Assembly: GCA_045598965.1 (NCBI GenBank)
Contig: JAZRVH010000015.1
Coordinates: 1-64,000 of the forward strand
Reading direction: 5' to 3'
Length of the DNA stretch: 64,000 nt
Source: RGIG426 sp045598965
GTDB taxonomy: Bacteria > Bacillota > Clostridia > Oscillospirales > Acutalibacteraceae
Below are positions 49,992 to 59,145 of the stretch, piece after piece. A program made the position numbers and the translations under genes. Every line of letters starts with the position of its first letter. Within the stretch, counting starts at the first letter, position 1. The notes beneath the pieces were generated by a model, which worked only from the letters and a program-made list of their open reading frames with translations, had not been told where the DNA came from and searched no databases.

Positions 49992-50083
49992 TTGGGGCAG
50001 TCTGTGGCAGATGCAAACGGTGTATTCCTATAAAGAAATCGTTTTTAGAAACCGTTGGTATGAAGTGCCACAGTCTGCCCCAA
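49992..50083. repeat. Long inverted repeat between the primase and small island genes
   Basis: TTGGGGCAGTCTGTGGCA (49992-50009) and the complement of 50066-50083 match in 17 of 18 positions, enclosing 56 bases with further partial pairing (AACGGT/ACCGTT). Not followed by T-runs on either strand, so not a simple terminator. A candidate processing signal, regulatory RNA or origin-like structure. Confidence 0.7.
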
Positions 50084-50087
50084 TGTG

Positions 50088-52388
50088 TTATTTGAGAAAA
50101 TCGTCCGTTTCACGCAGTCGGTATCCCAGCAGAAGCGTGGTCTTTTCACCGCCGTCTTTCGGACGCTTTCTCACGACTTGTCCGGCCTTACGCAGTTCCT
50201 GCATGAAGGTACGACAGCTTTCCGTATAGCATCCGTTCTCACCGCACCAGATGCGGTAGGCTTCGTATACGCTTGCCGTGCGGACTTCCTCTGCCGGGTC
50301 TTCCGTGAGCCTGTCCTCCATGAACTGCTGTGTCTTGTCGCTATCGTGTCCGTATGCCCGGATAGCCTCCGTGACGGATGAAGGCTGTTCAAAGCCCTCC
50401 TCGCAGAGCATCCGATAGCCCTCGATGAGCCAGTTCAGAATGGCGCTTTGTACTTCCGGCTCGGAGAATTCCTTCTTCAAACCTTTGTCCTGCTCCGATT
50501 CCTCAAAGTGGCGGTCAAAGGGGACGATGACGATGCGTCCGCTGGTGAACAGCGTCATATCGTTGATCGCCGGGAGGTAGTTCGTATTGACGTAGAGCTT
50601 GAACTGCGGTTTGAAGTCGAAGCTGTTCTCATTGAGGTATCTGGCGTTGAGCGTATCGTTGCCCGTCATGCTTTTGACCTGGGCGGCATTGAGGAGCATC
50701 CCACGGCTCGGCTCGGAGATATTGGCGAAGCGAATACCTGTGAGCCTTGCGATATCTTCGCTCGGAGCGTGGCTGTCCACTCTATTCTTCTGTGCGATGG
50801 TCTCCGGGCGAACGGTCAAGCCGTACTCTCCCATGACGGGAAGTATGCTTTCCACGAGCGTTCCTTTGCCGTTTCGTGTTGTCTCGCCGTAGTAGAAGAA
50901 CATACACTCGAAGCGTGTATCGCCTGTGAGACCGTAGCCGAGAGTCTTTTGCAGAAACCGAGCCTTGCCGAAATCGAAACTCATGATCTCGTCAATGAAG
51001 CGTTCCCACCGAGCCGACCTTATGTCGGGGATATACATCACCGGGGTGATCTTGGTGATGTAGTCCTCTGCTGTATGCTCATGCGGTTTGCCGGTTCGGA
51101 TATCCACGGTACAGTTGGCACAGTTGAAGAGGAACGGGTCGCGGTCAAATTCGCTCATCGACAGCGGATACACGCTCTGTGCCTCTCGGATGTAAATGTC
51201 CCGGCATCTGCGGGGTGTCCACTTCTTGCACCAGTCGAGCAGTTTCTTACGGTTATGCTCATCTTGCAGTCCGGCGGCATAGACGAACAGAGCGTCTGCC
51301 AGGTCTTTTCCGAGTTCCGTGATGCGGAGTCCGGCACTGTCTGCCGTCCAGCGGTCACCGTCATAGACGAACCACTTTTTCCGCTCCTCCGCATACCGTG
51401 CGATACCTTTGAACACATCGGCAAACAGTCTGCCAAAGCCGATATCGTTATCCGAATAGCGGTCGTTGTCGAGGATATTCAGTTGTTTCAGCTTTTCGGC
51501 GGTCTCGTTGAAATCTGCCGTTGCCGATGAGACGCTGACGGGACGGTAGAAATCGGAGCATCGGAGGACGGCTTTTCGCAGCGTGTCCTCACGGTAATCG
51601 TTCCGCTCCCACTTTTCTCGGTACATCTCGGAGCATCGGATGAGCCTGTCCATCTGTTCGGTGTCACCGCCGCAGTAGAATGCGAGGATGGAGCAGAGGG
51701 CCATTTCCGCTTCACTGTGGGAGATGTAGCCCGTGGTATCTCCGCTCCACAGCTTACGGAACTTATCTCCGTTGATGGCTGTGGACGCTATCTCGATGAC
51801 CGAATCGTCCGACAGGAAACTGCCGGGAGGTTTTACGCTCGGCTTCATCATTGCCGGGCGGAGCATATACTTGTCCGCCACGGTGATGACCTCATCGGAG
51901 CGTTCTTCCGCATCGCGGTCCAGAATGCTGTTGCCAGTCAGCGTGACGAACTTGGCAGTGCATCCGGCAGCGTAGACCTCAAGCCCCAACTTTCGGTTAT
52001 TGATGTAATACCGTTCCTTGTCGTATTTGAGACTGCTTGTCCGAACGATTATGCGGATGCCTTTCCCGGACGGACTGTATTCCGTATAGGAATTGATGGT
52101 ATCCACGATATCCCTCGCCATATCCGAAAGAGTGCCGTTATCGACACAGTCATCGATATCCACGGCGGAGAGATCGCCGTACACCATCATGCCGATGCCG
52201 TCATAGCCGCCGTTACCGAGGACAGTCAGAATATCCGCAAACGGTGCGAAATCCGAAGGCTTGGTGCTGTCGGCTCGTTTGCCGTCAGTGCGATACGGGA
52301 CTTTCGTTTTCTTTCCGTTACGGTTTTCATACCGCCACAGGCAGAACCGAGCATTTTCCTTTACATATTTGGGTAGTGTCTCGTACAT
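50088..52388 (-). CDS. Phage/satellite primase-helicase (PrimPol-like N-terminus, D5/SF3 helicase)
   Basis: 766 residues. N-terminal region (WRYENRNGKKTKVPYRTDGKRADSTKPSDF ... YDGIGMMVYGDLSAVDIDDCVDNG ... SPSGKGIRIIV) resembles the primase-polymerase N-terminus of phage and satellite replication proteins. The C-terminal half is a D5-type SF3 helicase: Walker A GETTRNGKGTLVE, SHAPSEDIARLTGIRFANISEPSRGMLLNAAQVKSMTGNDTLNARYL and FKLYVNTNYLPAI. It would replicate the island after excision. The gene ends just before a long inverted repeat. Its start ATG 52388 follows GGAGGTGAA. Confidence 0.9.
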   Translation of the reverse strand: MYETLPKYVKENARFCLWRYENRNGKKTKVPYRTDGKRADSTKPSDFAPFADILTVLGNGGYDGIGMMVYGDLSAVDIDDCVDNGTLSDMARDIVDTINSYTEYSPSGKGIRIIVRTSSLKYDKERYYINNRKLGLEVYAAGCTAKFVTLTGNSILDRDAEERSDEVITVADKYMLRPAMMKPSVKPPGSFLSDDSVIEIASTAINGDKFRKLWSGDTTGYISHSEAEMALCSILAFYCGGDTEQMDRLIRCSEMYREKWERNDYREDTLRKAVLRCSDFYRPVSVSSATADFNETAEKLKQLNILDNDRYSDNDIGFGRLFADVFKGIARYAEERKKWFVYDGDRWTADSAGLRITELGKDLADALFVYAAGLQDEHNRKKLLDWCKKWTPRRCRDIYIREAQSVYPLSMSEFDRDPFLFNCANCTVDIRTGKPHEHTAEDYITKITPVMYIPDIRSARWERFIDEIMSFDFGKARFLQKTLGYGLTGDTRFECMFFYYGETTRNGKGTLVESILPVMGEYGLTVRPETIAQKNRVDSHAPSEDIARLTGIRFANISEPSRGMLLNAAQVKSMTGNDTLNARYLNENSFDFKPQFKLYVNTNYLPAINDMTLFTSGRIVIVPFDRHFEESEQDKGLKKEFSEPEVQSAILNWLIEGYRMLCEEGFEQPSSVTEAIRAYGHDSDKTQQFMEDRLTEDPAEEVRTASVYEAYRIWCGENGCYTESCRTFMQELRKAGQVVRKRPKDGGEKTTLLLGYRLRETDDFLK

Positions 52389-52461
52389 TTTCTTTCACCT
52401 CCTATCCGAGGAGCATCTCCTCACCATACGGACAAAATCGGGTCAAAAAAGGGGGTGTTTT

Positions 52462-52887
52462 TCAAAATTTGTTCGGAAATATTTTGTGCAGACGTTTCAG
52501 AGCGGCATAAACAGACTCCCGGACGGAGGAACTGTCCGTGCCCTCGATATCTGCGATTGCCTTGAAGGACAGGCCGTTCATACGCATCTGTACCCTTCTG
52601 CGCTGTGTTTCGGTCAGCACGAAGAGGTAACGGTCGATGACCGTCTCATCGTCCTCGTAGCCGATGTATACGGTTTTCGGGGTATCGGCATAGTCCCTTC
52701 CTTCATATACAAGGGCATCCGTGCTGAACGGTGTGTGACGATGCTCGTACTTGTCTTTTGCCCATATCTCCCGGCAGTTCCTGTCCATGAAGGCGATCAC
52801 TTCATCCAGCACCTCCTGTGGAGTATCTTCATCGATATCCACCTTGTACTTTCCTTCGTAGGGGTCGTTGATAATAATGGTCGGCAT
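52462..52887 (-). CDS. Sigma-70 region 4-like HTH protein of the island
   Basis: 141 residues. N-terminal part IIINDPYEGKYKVDIDEDTPQEVLDEVIAFMDRN; C-terminal part DRYLFVLTETQRRRVQMRMNGLSFKAIADIEGTDSSSVRESVYAALKRLHK is a sigma region 4-type HTH. It heads the minus-strand island operon and probably controls it, though no region 2 is present, so it is not a full sigma factor. AAAGGAACC is its ribosome site. About 570 bases of regulatory region lie upstream. Confidence 0.75.
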   Translation of the reverse strand: MPTIIINDPYEGKYKVDIDEDTPQEVLDEVIAFMDRNCREIWAKDKYEHRHTPFSTDALVYEGRDYADTPKTVYIGYEDDETVIDRYLFVLTETQRRRVQMRMNGLSFKAIADIEGTDSSSVRESVYAALKRLHKIFPNKF

Positions 52888-52978
52888 AGCGGTTCCTTTC
52901 CGCCTGAACGAAAAAGAGCCGGAATGATTGAAACCGCCGAGATAAAATGAGCCTGGTCACGAAAAAGGGCGCACTTAC

Positions 52979-53034
52979 CAAGGGGTACACAGACTCTGCA
53001 TCTATGAAAGATGCGAAGTTCTATGTGTATCCCG
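52979..53034. promoter_or_regulatory. Nested hairpin upstream of the minus-strand island operon
   Basis: GGGTACACAGA pairs with TCTATGTGTATCCC with two bulges, and inside it GCATCT pairs with AGATGC. It lies in the minus-strand leader of the sigma-like gene. Confidence 0.5.
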
Positions 53035-53149
53035 GCCCTATACGTAATCAGGCTTTCGATATTTTGTTTTTATTTGAAGCCACGGCTGTGGCGTTCACGT
53101 GATTTGTGCCGCCTGAATGTCCCGGCGTTGAGGTGAATACCCCTCTGCT

Positions 53150-53395
53150 ATTCCACGGTCATGAGAGTAGCGTTTTTTCAAAATCGATCCGCATTCTCGG
53201 AAAACGCTTCTCTCACTACGCAATGGACACGAGGTTGCCATTTGGTCCGCATTTTCTGAAAATTTTTCTCCCACTATCCCATGAACAATGAGGATGCATA
53301 TTTTCAAAAAGTGAACAAAAAAAGAACGCTTTCCCATCCAAAATGGAGACGAGAAGGCATTCTGTTCAAAATTCTTTACAAAAATATACTGAAGA
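53150..53395. repeat. Four imperfect ~60-base repeats between the island's two arms
   Basis: Units begin near 53159, 53219, 53278 and 53338 with the pattern ATG-x-ACxxGAGGxTGC-ATTTT-TCAAAA and share TCCGCATT-TC-GAAAA and CTTCTC-CACTA. They lie in the divergent gap and could be operator or iteron-type sites. No gene is seen in 52888-53470; a TATAAT box (53423-53428) serves the plus arm. Confidence 0.5.
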
Positions 53396-53470
53396 AGGGT
53401 AGAAAATTTCCGTCGAATGTGTTATAATACTGTCATAACAATGCGATAAGCCAGTATGGAGGTTGCTATG

Positions 53471-53683
53471 AGCTTTTGTGATGATATAAAAAGCATCCGT
53501 CAGAAATGCTTTATGAGCCAAGAAGCATTTGCAAAAGAACTGGGTGTTTCTTTTGCCACGGTGAATAGATGGGAATCTGGTAAAACAAAGCCTACATATA
53601 AAACCATGAAGCTTATTGATGACTTCTGCAAGAATAATAGCATAGATTTTGATATTCGCCGCGAACTGGAGGAAAAGGCATGA
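53471..53683 (+). CDS. XRE-family regulator of the defence operon
   Basis: 70 residues, one helix-turn-helix (IKSIRQKCFMSQEAFAKELGVSFATVNRWESGKTKPTYKTMKLIDDFC). Small Cro-like proteins at the head of restriction-modification operons (controller type) time methyltransferase and nuclease expression. ATG 53471 follows GGAGG; an in-frame ATG 15 bases upstream overlaps that site. The stop overlaps the first methyltransferase gene (ATGA). Confidence 0.85.
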   Translation, partial: SFCDDIKSIRQKCFMSQEAFAKELGVSFATVNRWESGKTKPTYKTMKLIDDFCKNNSIDFDIRRELEEKA

Positions 53684-54741
53684 GCAACAAAGTTATTACA
53701 GCCATTGACTTATTCTCTGGGGCTGGTGGTCTTCATATCGGTTTTGAACGTGCTGGATTTGATATCAAGCTTTGTATTGATAATGATGCTCTTGTCGAAA
53801 AGACACACAAGCGCAATTTCCCGCATATTCCAATGATAAATCAAGATATTCGTACCGTGTCAATTGATACTATAAAATCGTATCTTCCTGATGGTACTGT
53901 TGATATTATTATTGGTGGTCCCCCGTGCCAAGGCTTTTCTACTATTGGAAAGAGAGTATCTTCTGATCCAGAAAAGCGGTCAAAACAAGACCCTCGAAAT
54001 GAGCTTGTTTTGACGTATGCAAAAATAATAAATGAATTGCGTCCTAAGTTCATTGTTATGGAAAACGTAAAAGGTATTTTATCTCTCCAAGGAGGTATGT
54101 ACCTAAAAAATGTATTACAGCAACTTCATGAGGCTGGCTATAATGCAGATTACAAGCTGATTAATATGGCCGATTACGGTGTCCCGGAAATTAGAGAACG
54201 TGTGATTATCGTCGGCAACAGAGTCGGATTACCAGTTGTATTTCCGAGTCCAGACCACTCAAATAATCCCGAAGATGGACTTCCTGCTTGGGAAAACTGT
54301 TGGGAAGTAATTAAAGATTTGGAATCGTTACCTGATATCCCAGAGTTCAATCATGTTGCCCTAAAACATACAGAAAAAAACATTGAAAGATATAAACTGA
54401 TTCCAGAAGGAGGCCGTTTGCCCGAGAGCGCATTGCCTCCAGAATTATATCGAAAGAATTTCGGTAACACTTTCAAGCGGCTTAGCAAGACTCGTCCTGC
54501 ATTAACCATGGTTCCTGGCAATGACGCTTTTCCTATTCATCCAACATTGAATAGAAGCCTCACCGTGCGTGAAGCTGCTCGTATTCAAACATTCCCGGAT
54601 AATATGATATTCGAAGGAAACCGTAGGCAGCAGGGGCATCAAGTAGGGAATGCTGTTCCGCCTGTTTTTTCAGAAAAGCTAGGCAAGTTTGTGCTGTCTG
54701 AATTGAGGAAAGTAGGTATTGAAAACAATGAATGCGATTGA
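53680..54741 (+). CDS. DNA (cytosine-5-)-methyltransferase 1
   Basis: 353 residues. All C5 motifs are present: I AIDLFSGAGGLHIGFERAGF, IV GGPPCQGFSTIGKR with catalytic Cys83, VI MENVKG (Glu128), VIII VPEIRERVIIVGNR, IX REAARIQTFPD and X GHQVGNAVPP. The target recognition region lies between VIII and IX (~200-290). It methylates cytosine C5 in a specific sequence. Overlaps the regulator by four bases and the second methyltransferase by 14. Confidence 0.95.
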   Translation: MSNKVITAIDLFSGAGGLHIGFERAGFDIKLCIDNDALVEKTHKRNFPHIPMINQDIRTVSIDTIKSYLPDGTVDIIIGGPPCQGFSTIGKRVSSDPEKRSKQDPRNELVLTYAKIINELRPKFIVMENVKGILSLQGGMYLKNVLQQLHEAGYNADYKLINMADYGVPEIRERVIIVGNRVGLPVVFPSPDHSNNPEDGLPAWENCWEVIKDLESLPDIPEFNHVALKHTEKNIERYKLIPEGGRLPESALPPELYRKNFGNTFKRLSKTRPALTMVPGNDAFPIHPTLNRSLTVREAARIQTFPDNMIFEGNRRQQGHQVGNAVPPVFSEKLGKFVLSELRKVGIENNECD

Positions 54742-55801
54742 TTTGTTTGCAGGAGCCGGAGGATTGTCTCTTGCATTACAAAATAGTGGATTTAGGATTT
54801 TGATGGCAAATGAAATCAATCCTCGCTTTGCAAAGACCCATCATTTCAACTTTCCACAAGTACCGCTCATTCAAAAAGATATAAACGAATTATGTGCGGA
54901 CGATTGGAGAGAAATAATCGGCAATGAAGAGGTAGATTTAGTGGTGGGAGGACCTCCCTGCCAAGGTTTCTCCGTTTTCGGAAAACGCCGTTTTATCAAT
55001 ACTCAAGAATATGACCCTCATCAAGACCCTCGGAATTTCCTTGTGTACCAATATATACGTATCGTCAAAGAGCTTCGCCCAAAATTTTTCTTTATGGAAA
55101 ATGTAAAGGGGTTTACAAATCTTGATAAAGGCCTATTTGTTGAAGAAGTAAAAAAACAGTTTTCTAAACTCGGATATGAAAATATATGGTGCGAAGTTGT
55201 ATGTGCAGCAGATTATGGTGTACCTCAAGATAGATACCGTATGTTTATGATAGGCAATAGACTTGGTATTGATTTTGAAAAACCGCTCCCTACACATTTT
55301 TCACCAGATTCAGGGAAAGTACCTCAGTACACAACTGTTGGTTCTGCAATTTTGGATCTCATGGGAAAAGAAAACAATGTCCCAAATCATGTGCCTCTTA
55401 AGCACAAGCCTATTGTAGAAGCAAGATATGGTTATGTTAAAGAAGGTTGCAAACTAAATATCGATGATCTTCCACCTGAACTTGCGCTTGCAACAAGAGT
55501 AGATTCAAAGACAGGAACAGTTGCCAATTACAGTCATGTTTTCAAACGCTTGGACAGAAACAAACCATCGACAACCATGGTTCCTGGGCATAATGCATTT
55601 CCAATCCATCCTGTCTTAAATCGAACTCTCACTGCAAGAGAAGCCGCCCGGATTCAAACATTCCCAGACACACATATTTTCTTTGGTACTCGGCAAGAGC
55701 AATGTATTCAAGTTGGAAATGCTGTTCCCCCCAAAATGGCAGAACCGTTTCTTAAAAAGATAGCAATGTACATCAGTGAGGAGGATAAAAATGAGTCATG
55801 A
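54728..55801 (+). CDS. DNA (cytosine-5-)-methyltransferase 2
   Basis: 357 residues. Motifs I AIDLFAGAGGLSLALQNSGF, IV GGPPCQGFSVFGKR with catalytic Cys78, VI MENVKGF, VIII VPQDRYRMFMIGNR, IX REAARIQTFPD and X QVGNAVPP. Clearly a paralogue of the gene before it but divergent in the recognition region. Two C5 enzymes side by side often modify the two strands of an asymmetric site. ATG 54728 lies inside the end of the first gene; the end overlaps the nuclease candidate. Confidence 0.95.
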   Translation: MNAIDLFAGAGGLSLALQNSGFRILMANEINPRFAKTHHFNFPQVPLIQKDINELCADDWREIIGNEEVDLVVGGPPCQGFSVFGKRRFINTQEYDPHQDPRNFLVYQYIRIVKELRPKFFFMENVKGFTNLDKGLFVEEVKKQFSKLGYENIWCEVVCAADYGVPQDRYRMFMIGNRLGIDFEKPLPTHFSPDSGKVPQYTTVGSAILDLMGKENNVPNHVPLKHKPIVEARYGYVKEGCKLNIDDLPPELALATRVDSKTGTVANYSHVFKRLDRNKPSTTMVPGHNAFPIHPVLNRTLTAREAARIQTFPDTHIFFGTRQEQCIQVGNAVPPKMAEPFLKKIAMYISEEDKNES

Positions 55802-57293
55802 TATTGAAGCCGCATATGCATCATCTGAAGTTGCGGACTTAATCACACGAAATCAGAATCACTTCTTTGGTACATTAGGAACAAGTGGGGCATGGTCAGT
55901 TTTTGCTGGACGCGAAGGCGGTCATCAATGGCCGTTGGCTGATGGCGTTCTTAGTGCTCAAAACACTACCGCATCAGATATAAATATTGCATTTGAGTTC
56001 AAAAGACCCAACGAAGGCGTTCATGGTATTTTAACGGCACTCGGACAGTCATTTGCATATTTAGAAAAAGGCTATGATGCGTCCATCATGGTCATCCCGG
56101 AAAGCTATTCTTCTCATTCAAATCCTGGTGGGCATATTAACAGAGTGATTGAATCGACCTCGCCTGACATACCAATCAGCATATATACTTACTCAACACC
56201 AAATCTTTCCGCAACAAGACCCTTTCTCGGAAAACTGACTTGCGTACGAGACATTTCTCTTCCTTCATGCAGAACTATTACTCATGTGGCTACAGCCCCA
56301 ACAACATCAGGAAGCGCATCAACCTTATGGGCGCATATGCGAGAGGGAATGAGTCATCCAGATGCTTTTTTCCGCTACTGTCAAGCCGTCAAAATTATTA
56401 CCGCAACGGGTGAAAACCTCAATAATGTTTGTATCCCTGCAGAATTAATCGCAGCGGTACAAAGGATTGCTCCAACAACGGATGCATTTAAGTATTTGGC
56501 GAATACTCCAGGAGAAACCATTTCAGATAAGGCGTGGCGATATGTATGGTTTAACTACTACTTTTGGAATGACTTAATGCCTATTTTCTCTGGTACTGCT
56601 CCATACAGTGTTAATGCAGTTGCTACAAAGATTAAAATTTCAGATACTGTGAATCAGAACTTGTTTTCTGGAAGAGTAGACTCTATCAAATCCAAATTAG
56701 TTGACGAATTGAATGCCGGTAGAATTACCGAAGACGATGCATGGGAGAAATATGCCAAGAAAGTCCATAACGATTCACATAGCTACAGAGAGGTTATTGA
56801 CTCTGGATTATATCATATAGGTTTTCTCGCTCCAGATGGAACCCTAACCGACTTGGGATATAAATATGTTGATAGCTGTGAGAGAGTTGGAAGCGCTTAT
56901 GGAGGCATACCGCTCGAAATATTACGGGCTTCTGTATTGCAAAATGGTCAATACGGAGCTATGCTTCACTACTTTTATAAATTATCAGAAGAACAGTTTT
57001 CAAATGACCTATTCGCTTTCACGGAAGTAAATGTTCGAGGAGAGCGTGTTTTTCAATCGCAAGTCTATCTGAATTGGATGGATGACATCTTTGCTAACGA
57101 TCTTCATCTTTCAAAGAAAAGTACAGTACGCGCCGGAGGCACAAGAAAATCCTTCCAAGCGGAGATTTCTTTTTTGAAAAAAATGGGGTTCGTAAAAGAG
57201 AAAAACGGACGAGCTGCCTATCGCATTGGTGTCGGTCTTGAAATCGACTGGCCGCAAGTGCAAAGCAGTATGCTCTATTTCCAAGGATTATGA
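55791..57293 (+). CDS. Candidate restriction endonuclease of the RM operon (PD-ExK-like)
   Basis: 500 residues, not recognised as a named family. Residues 34-75 (AWSVFAGREGGHQWPLADGVLSAQN ... INIAFEFKRPNEG) have an acidic residue ahead of Glu69-Phe-Lys71, the D ... ExK layout of PD-(D/E)xK nucleases; HGILTALGQSFAYLEKGYDASIMVIPE next to it resembles the following strand-helix pair. The rest looks helical, and the C-terminus (KKMGFVKEKNGRAAYRIGVGLEI) is winged-helix-like, a possible recognition part. It is translationally coupled to the second methyltransferase, the usual place of the cognate nuclease. Confidence 0.65.
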   Translation: MSHDIEAAYASSEVADLITRNQNHFFGTLGTSGAWSVFAGREGGHQWPLADGVLSAQNTTASDINIAFEFKRPNEGVHGILTALGQSFAYLEKGYDASIMVIPESYSSHSNPGGHINRVIESTSPDIPISIYTYSTPNLSATRPFLGKLTCVRDISLPSCRTITHVATAPTTSGSASTLWAHMREGMSHPDAFFRYCQAVKIITATGENLNNVCIPAELIAAVQRIAPTTDAFKYLANTPGETISDKAWRYVWFNYYFWNDLMPIFSGTAPYSVNAVATKIKISDTVNQNLFSGRVDSIKSKLVDELNAGRITEDDAWEKYAKKVHNDSHSYREVIDSGLYHIGFLAPDGTLTDLGYKYVDSCERVGSAYGGIPLEILRASVLQNGQYGAMLHYFYKLSEEQFSNDLFAFTEVNVRGERVFQSQVYLNWMDDIFANDLHLSKKSTVRAGGTRKSFQAEISFLKKMGFVKEKNGRAAYRIGVGLEIDWPQVQSSMLYFQGL

Positions 57294-57304
57294 GGAAGTC
57301 AATT

Positions 57305-58189
57305 ATGGCTAAAGTGAAAAAGATAAAAAGCCCCACACAGTTGGAGCTGGTGGAACCCGTGTTTGCGGTATTGGTTGAACTCGGCGGTTCTGCTACAATA
57401 GATGAAATCCGCGACAAAGTAATCGAAAATCTCCGCCTTTCGGATGATGTAGTCGATGAACCTCACAAGGGTTCTGCTTCGCAGCAGACAGAGCTTGAAT
57501 ATCAACTCGCATGGGCAAGAACCCGGTTAAAGAACTATGGTGCAATAACTAACAGCAAGCGCGGCGTGTGGATGATCACGCCGGAATTTGCTGATAGAAA
57601 GACTATTTCTCGCGAAGCTGTTTCCGAGAATATCAAAGAGACAAGGATGAAAGGCAAAACGAAAGCCGAAGCTGATAAAATTCTTGAGGACGGCGATCCG
57701 TCTAATGACGGTATCGATACCATCGAGGATACAGAGCCTTGGAAAGCAGAACTCGCCGAAACACTACATAATATGGACCCGTTTGCTTTTGAGCGGCTTT
57801 CCATGCTCTTGCTCCGAGAGTGTGGGTTTTCCCAAGTTACTGTCACAAAGAAGTCCGGCGATGGCGGCATTGACGGAACGGGTAAATTGCGTATCAACGG
57901 AATTTTCAGTTTCAATGTTGCTTTTCAGTGCAAGCGGTTTAAGGGCAGCGTCTCTGCCGGGGATATTCGTGACTTCCGTGGTTCGTTGACCACAGATATC
58001 GAGAAAGGTGTCCTTATCACAACGGGTTCGTTTACGAAAGCGGCAAGAGAAGAAGCATCCAATGCTGGAAAACAGCAGATTGATCTGATGGACGGCGAAG
58101 AGTTTATCAGCAAGCTAATTGAATATAGACTCGGTGTAAAAGAGCGGACAATCTACGAGGTCGATAAAGCTTTCTTTGAAAAGGTGTAG
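57305..58189 (+). CDS. Mrr-family restriction endonuclease
   Basis: 294 residues. An N-terminal winged helix of the Mrr_N type (LVEPVFAVLVELGGSATIDEIRDKVIENLRL ... YQLAWARTRLKNYGAITNSKRGVWMIT) and a C-terminal Mrr catalytic domain: FAFERLSMLLLRECGFSQVTVTKKSGDGGIDGTG ... VAFQCKRFKGSVSAGDIRDFRGSL (Asp plus QxK). It cuts DNA. Classic Mrr attacks methylated DNA, which seems odd beside two methyltransferases, so it may be a cognate type II-like enzyme or target foreign methylation. Start ATG 57305 follows GAGGAAG. Confidence 0.88.
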   Translation: MAKVKKIKSPTQLELVEPVFAVLVELGGSATIDEIRDKVIENLRLSDDVVDEPHKGSASQQTELEYQLAWARTRLKNYGAITNSKRGVWMITPEFADRKTISREAVSENIKETRMKGKTKAEADKILEDGDPSNDGIDTIEDTEPWKAELAETLHNMDPFAFERLSMLLLRECGFSQVTVTKKSGDGGIDGTGKLRINGIFSFNVAFQCKRFKGSVSAGDIRDFRGSLTTDIEKGVLITTGSFTKAAREEASNAGKQQIDLMDGEEFISKLIEYRLGVKERTIYEVDKAFFEKV

Positions 58190-58200
58190 GGGGTGCTGAT

Positions 58201-59133
58201 TTGTCTTTAGAACTGTTAAAAGCTGCGTTTGAGGTCATTAGTCATAGTACTGATTGGTCCTTACAATTACTCCGCATTACCACATACAAAAAGACTGGCA
58301 CTCAATATGCGAGCAGACAAATCACGCTGGAACCCGAAGGCGAGTTAGACTCATTTGTCAAAGAGATTGCTGACATATACCTTGGAACTGGCAAGAGTGC
58401 GCTCTCTAAATATACACGGGTGACGGATTATGATGGCACGGCAGACGGGAGAACGGTATATAGGCTTTCCTCTGATAATCCGCTAATCGCAACAGAGTTT
58501 GCCGATTTTATTTCGGCTGTTGCTGATCCTGATGTCGAGGCAGATTCGTTGACCTATACAAGTGCCTATGTTGTTAAAGGCTCTACTATTGTAAACGGGG
58601 AAGACACGCCTATTAAACTGGTATCAATGCAAAACCCAATTACCACCCTAAAACATAAGTTCTCTCCCGGACATGACAACGGGAAATTCAAAGGACTTAG
58701 CGAAAAAATCCTGTCACTTAAACCTACTCTTGATATTGTTGTTATCGGCACAACCGTCTATTTCATGACGATGAACGGAGAGAATCTGTTCAATATGGAG
58801 AGAGCTTATAGGTCGGTATGCCATGATGTTATTGCGAAAATTGAAACTGCAGATATGATATGCGGCTTTGAAACTTTCAAAACCGTTGCAGAATCCGGTC
58901 ATAATCCACGCCGCTTTGTTTCGTTCAACAGTGAACGTTTTGAAGCTCTTAAAAACACAAGAACCAGAAAAGCAATGGCAAAACAGTTTGATATTCCGCT
59001 TGATGAAAACGGGAATCTTGATGCTACTGTAGAGGGAGCTGCCGAACGGATAGTTAAAGTTTTATGTAACAAGGGGATGGTTGACCCATTTAAGAAAGTG
59101 GCGGTTGAGGTATCTGGTGCAAGACCATGGTAA
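58201..59133 (+). CDS. kwaB: Kiwa anti-phage protein KwaB-like (DUF4868)
   Basis: 310 residues, the usual KwaB length. The DUF4868-like core is visible: ADSLTYTSAYVVKGSTIV ... HKFSPGHDNGKFKGLSEKILSLKPTLDIVVIGTTVYFMTMNGENLFNMERAYRSVCHDVIAKI. KwaB is the DNA-binding effector that works with the membrane protein KwaA against phage. TTG 58201 is the start, behind AGGGGGTG. Here kwaB comes before kwaA, the reverse of the usual order. Identification rests on the length, pattern and the adjacent membrane gene. Confidence 0.75.
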   Translation: MSLELLKAAFEVISHSTDWSLQLLRITTYKKTGTQYASRQITLEPEGELDSFVKEIADIYLGTGKSALSKYTRVTDYDGTADGRTVYRLSSDNPLIATEFADFISAVADPDVEADSLTYTSAYVVKGSTIVNGEDTPIKLVSMQNPITTLKHKFSPGHDNGKFKGLSEKILSLKPTLDIVVIGTTVYFMTMNGENLFNMERAYRSVCHDVIAKIETADMICGFETFKTVAESGHNPRRFVSFNSERFEALKNTRTRKAMAKQFDIPLDENGNLDATVEGAAERIVKVLCNKGMVDPFKKVAVEVSGARPW

Positions 59134-59145
59134 AGGAGGCATAAT

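Noticed and set aside
49992..50083. Intrinsic terminator after the primase gene
   Set aside because: Neither strand has a T-run after the stem; the spacing and loop size are also atypical.
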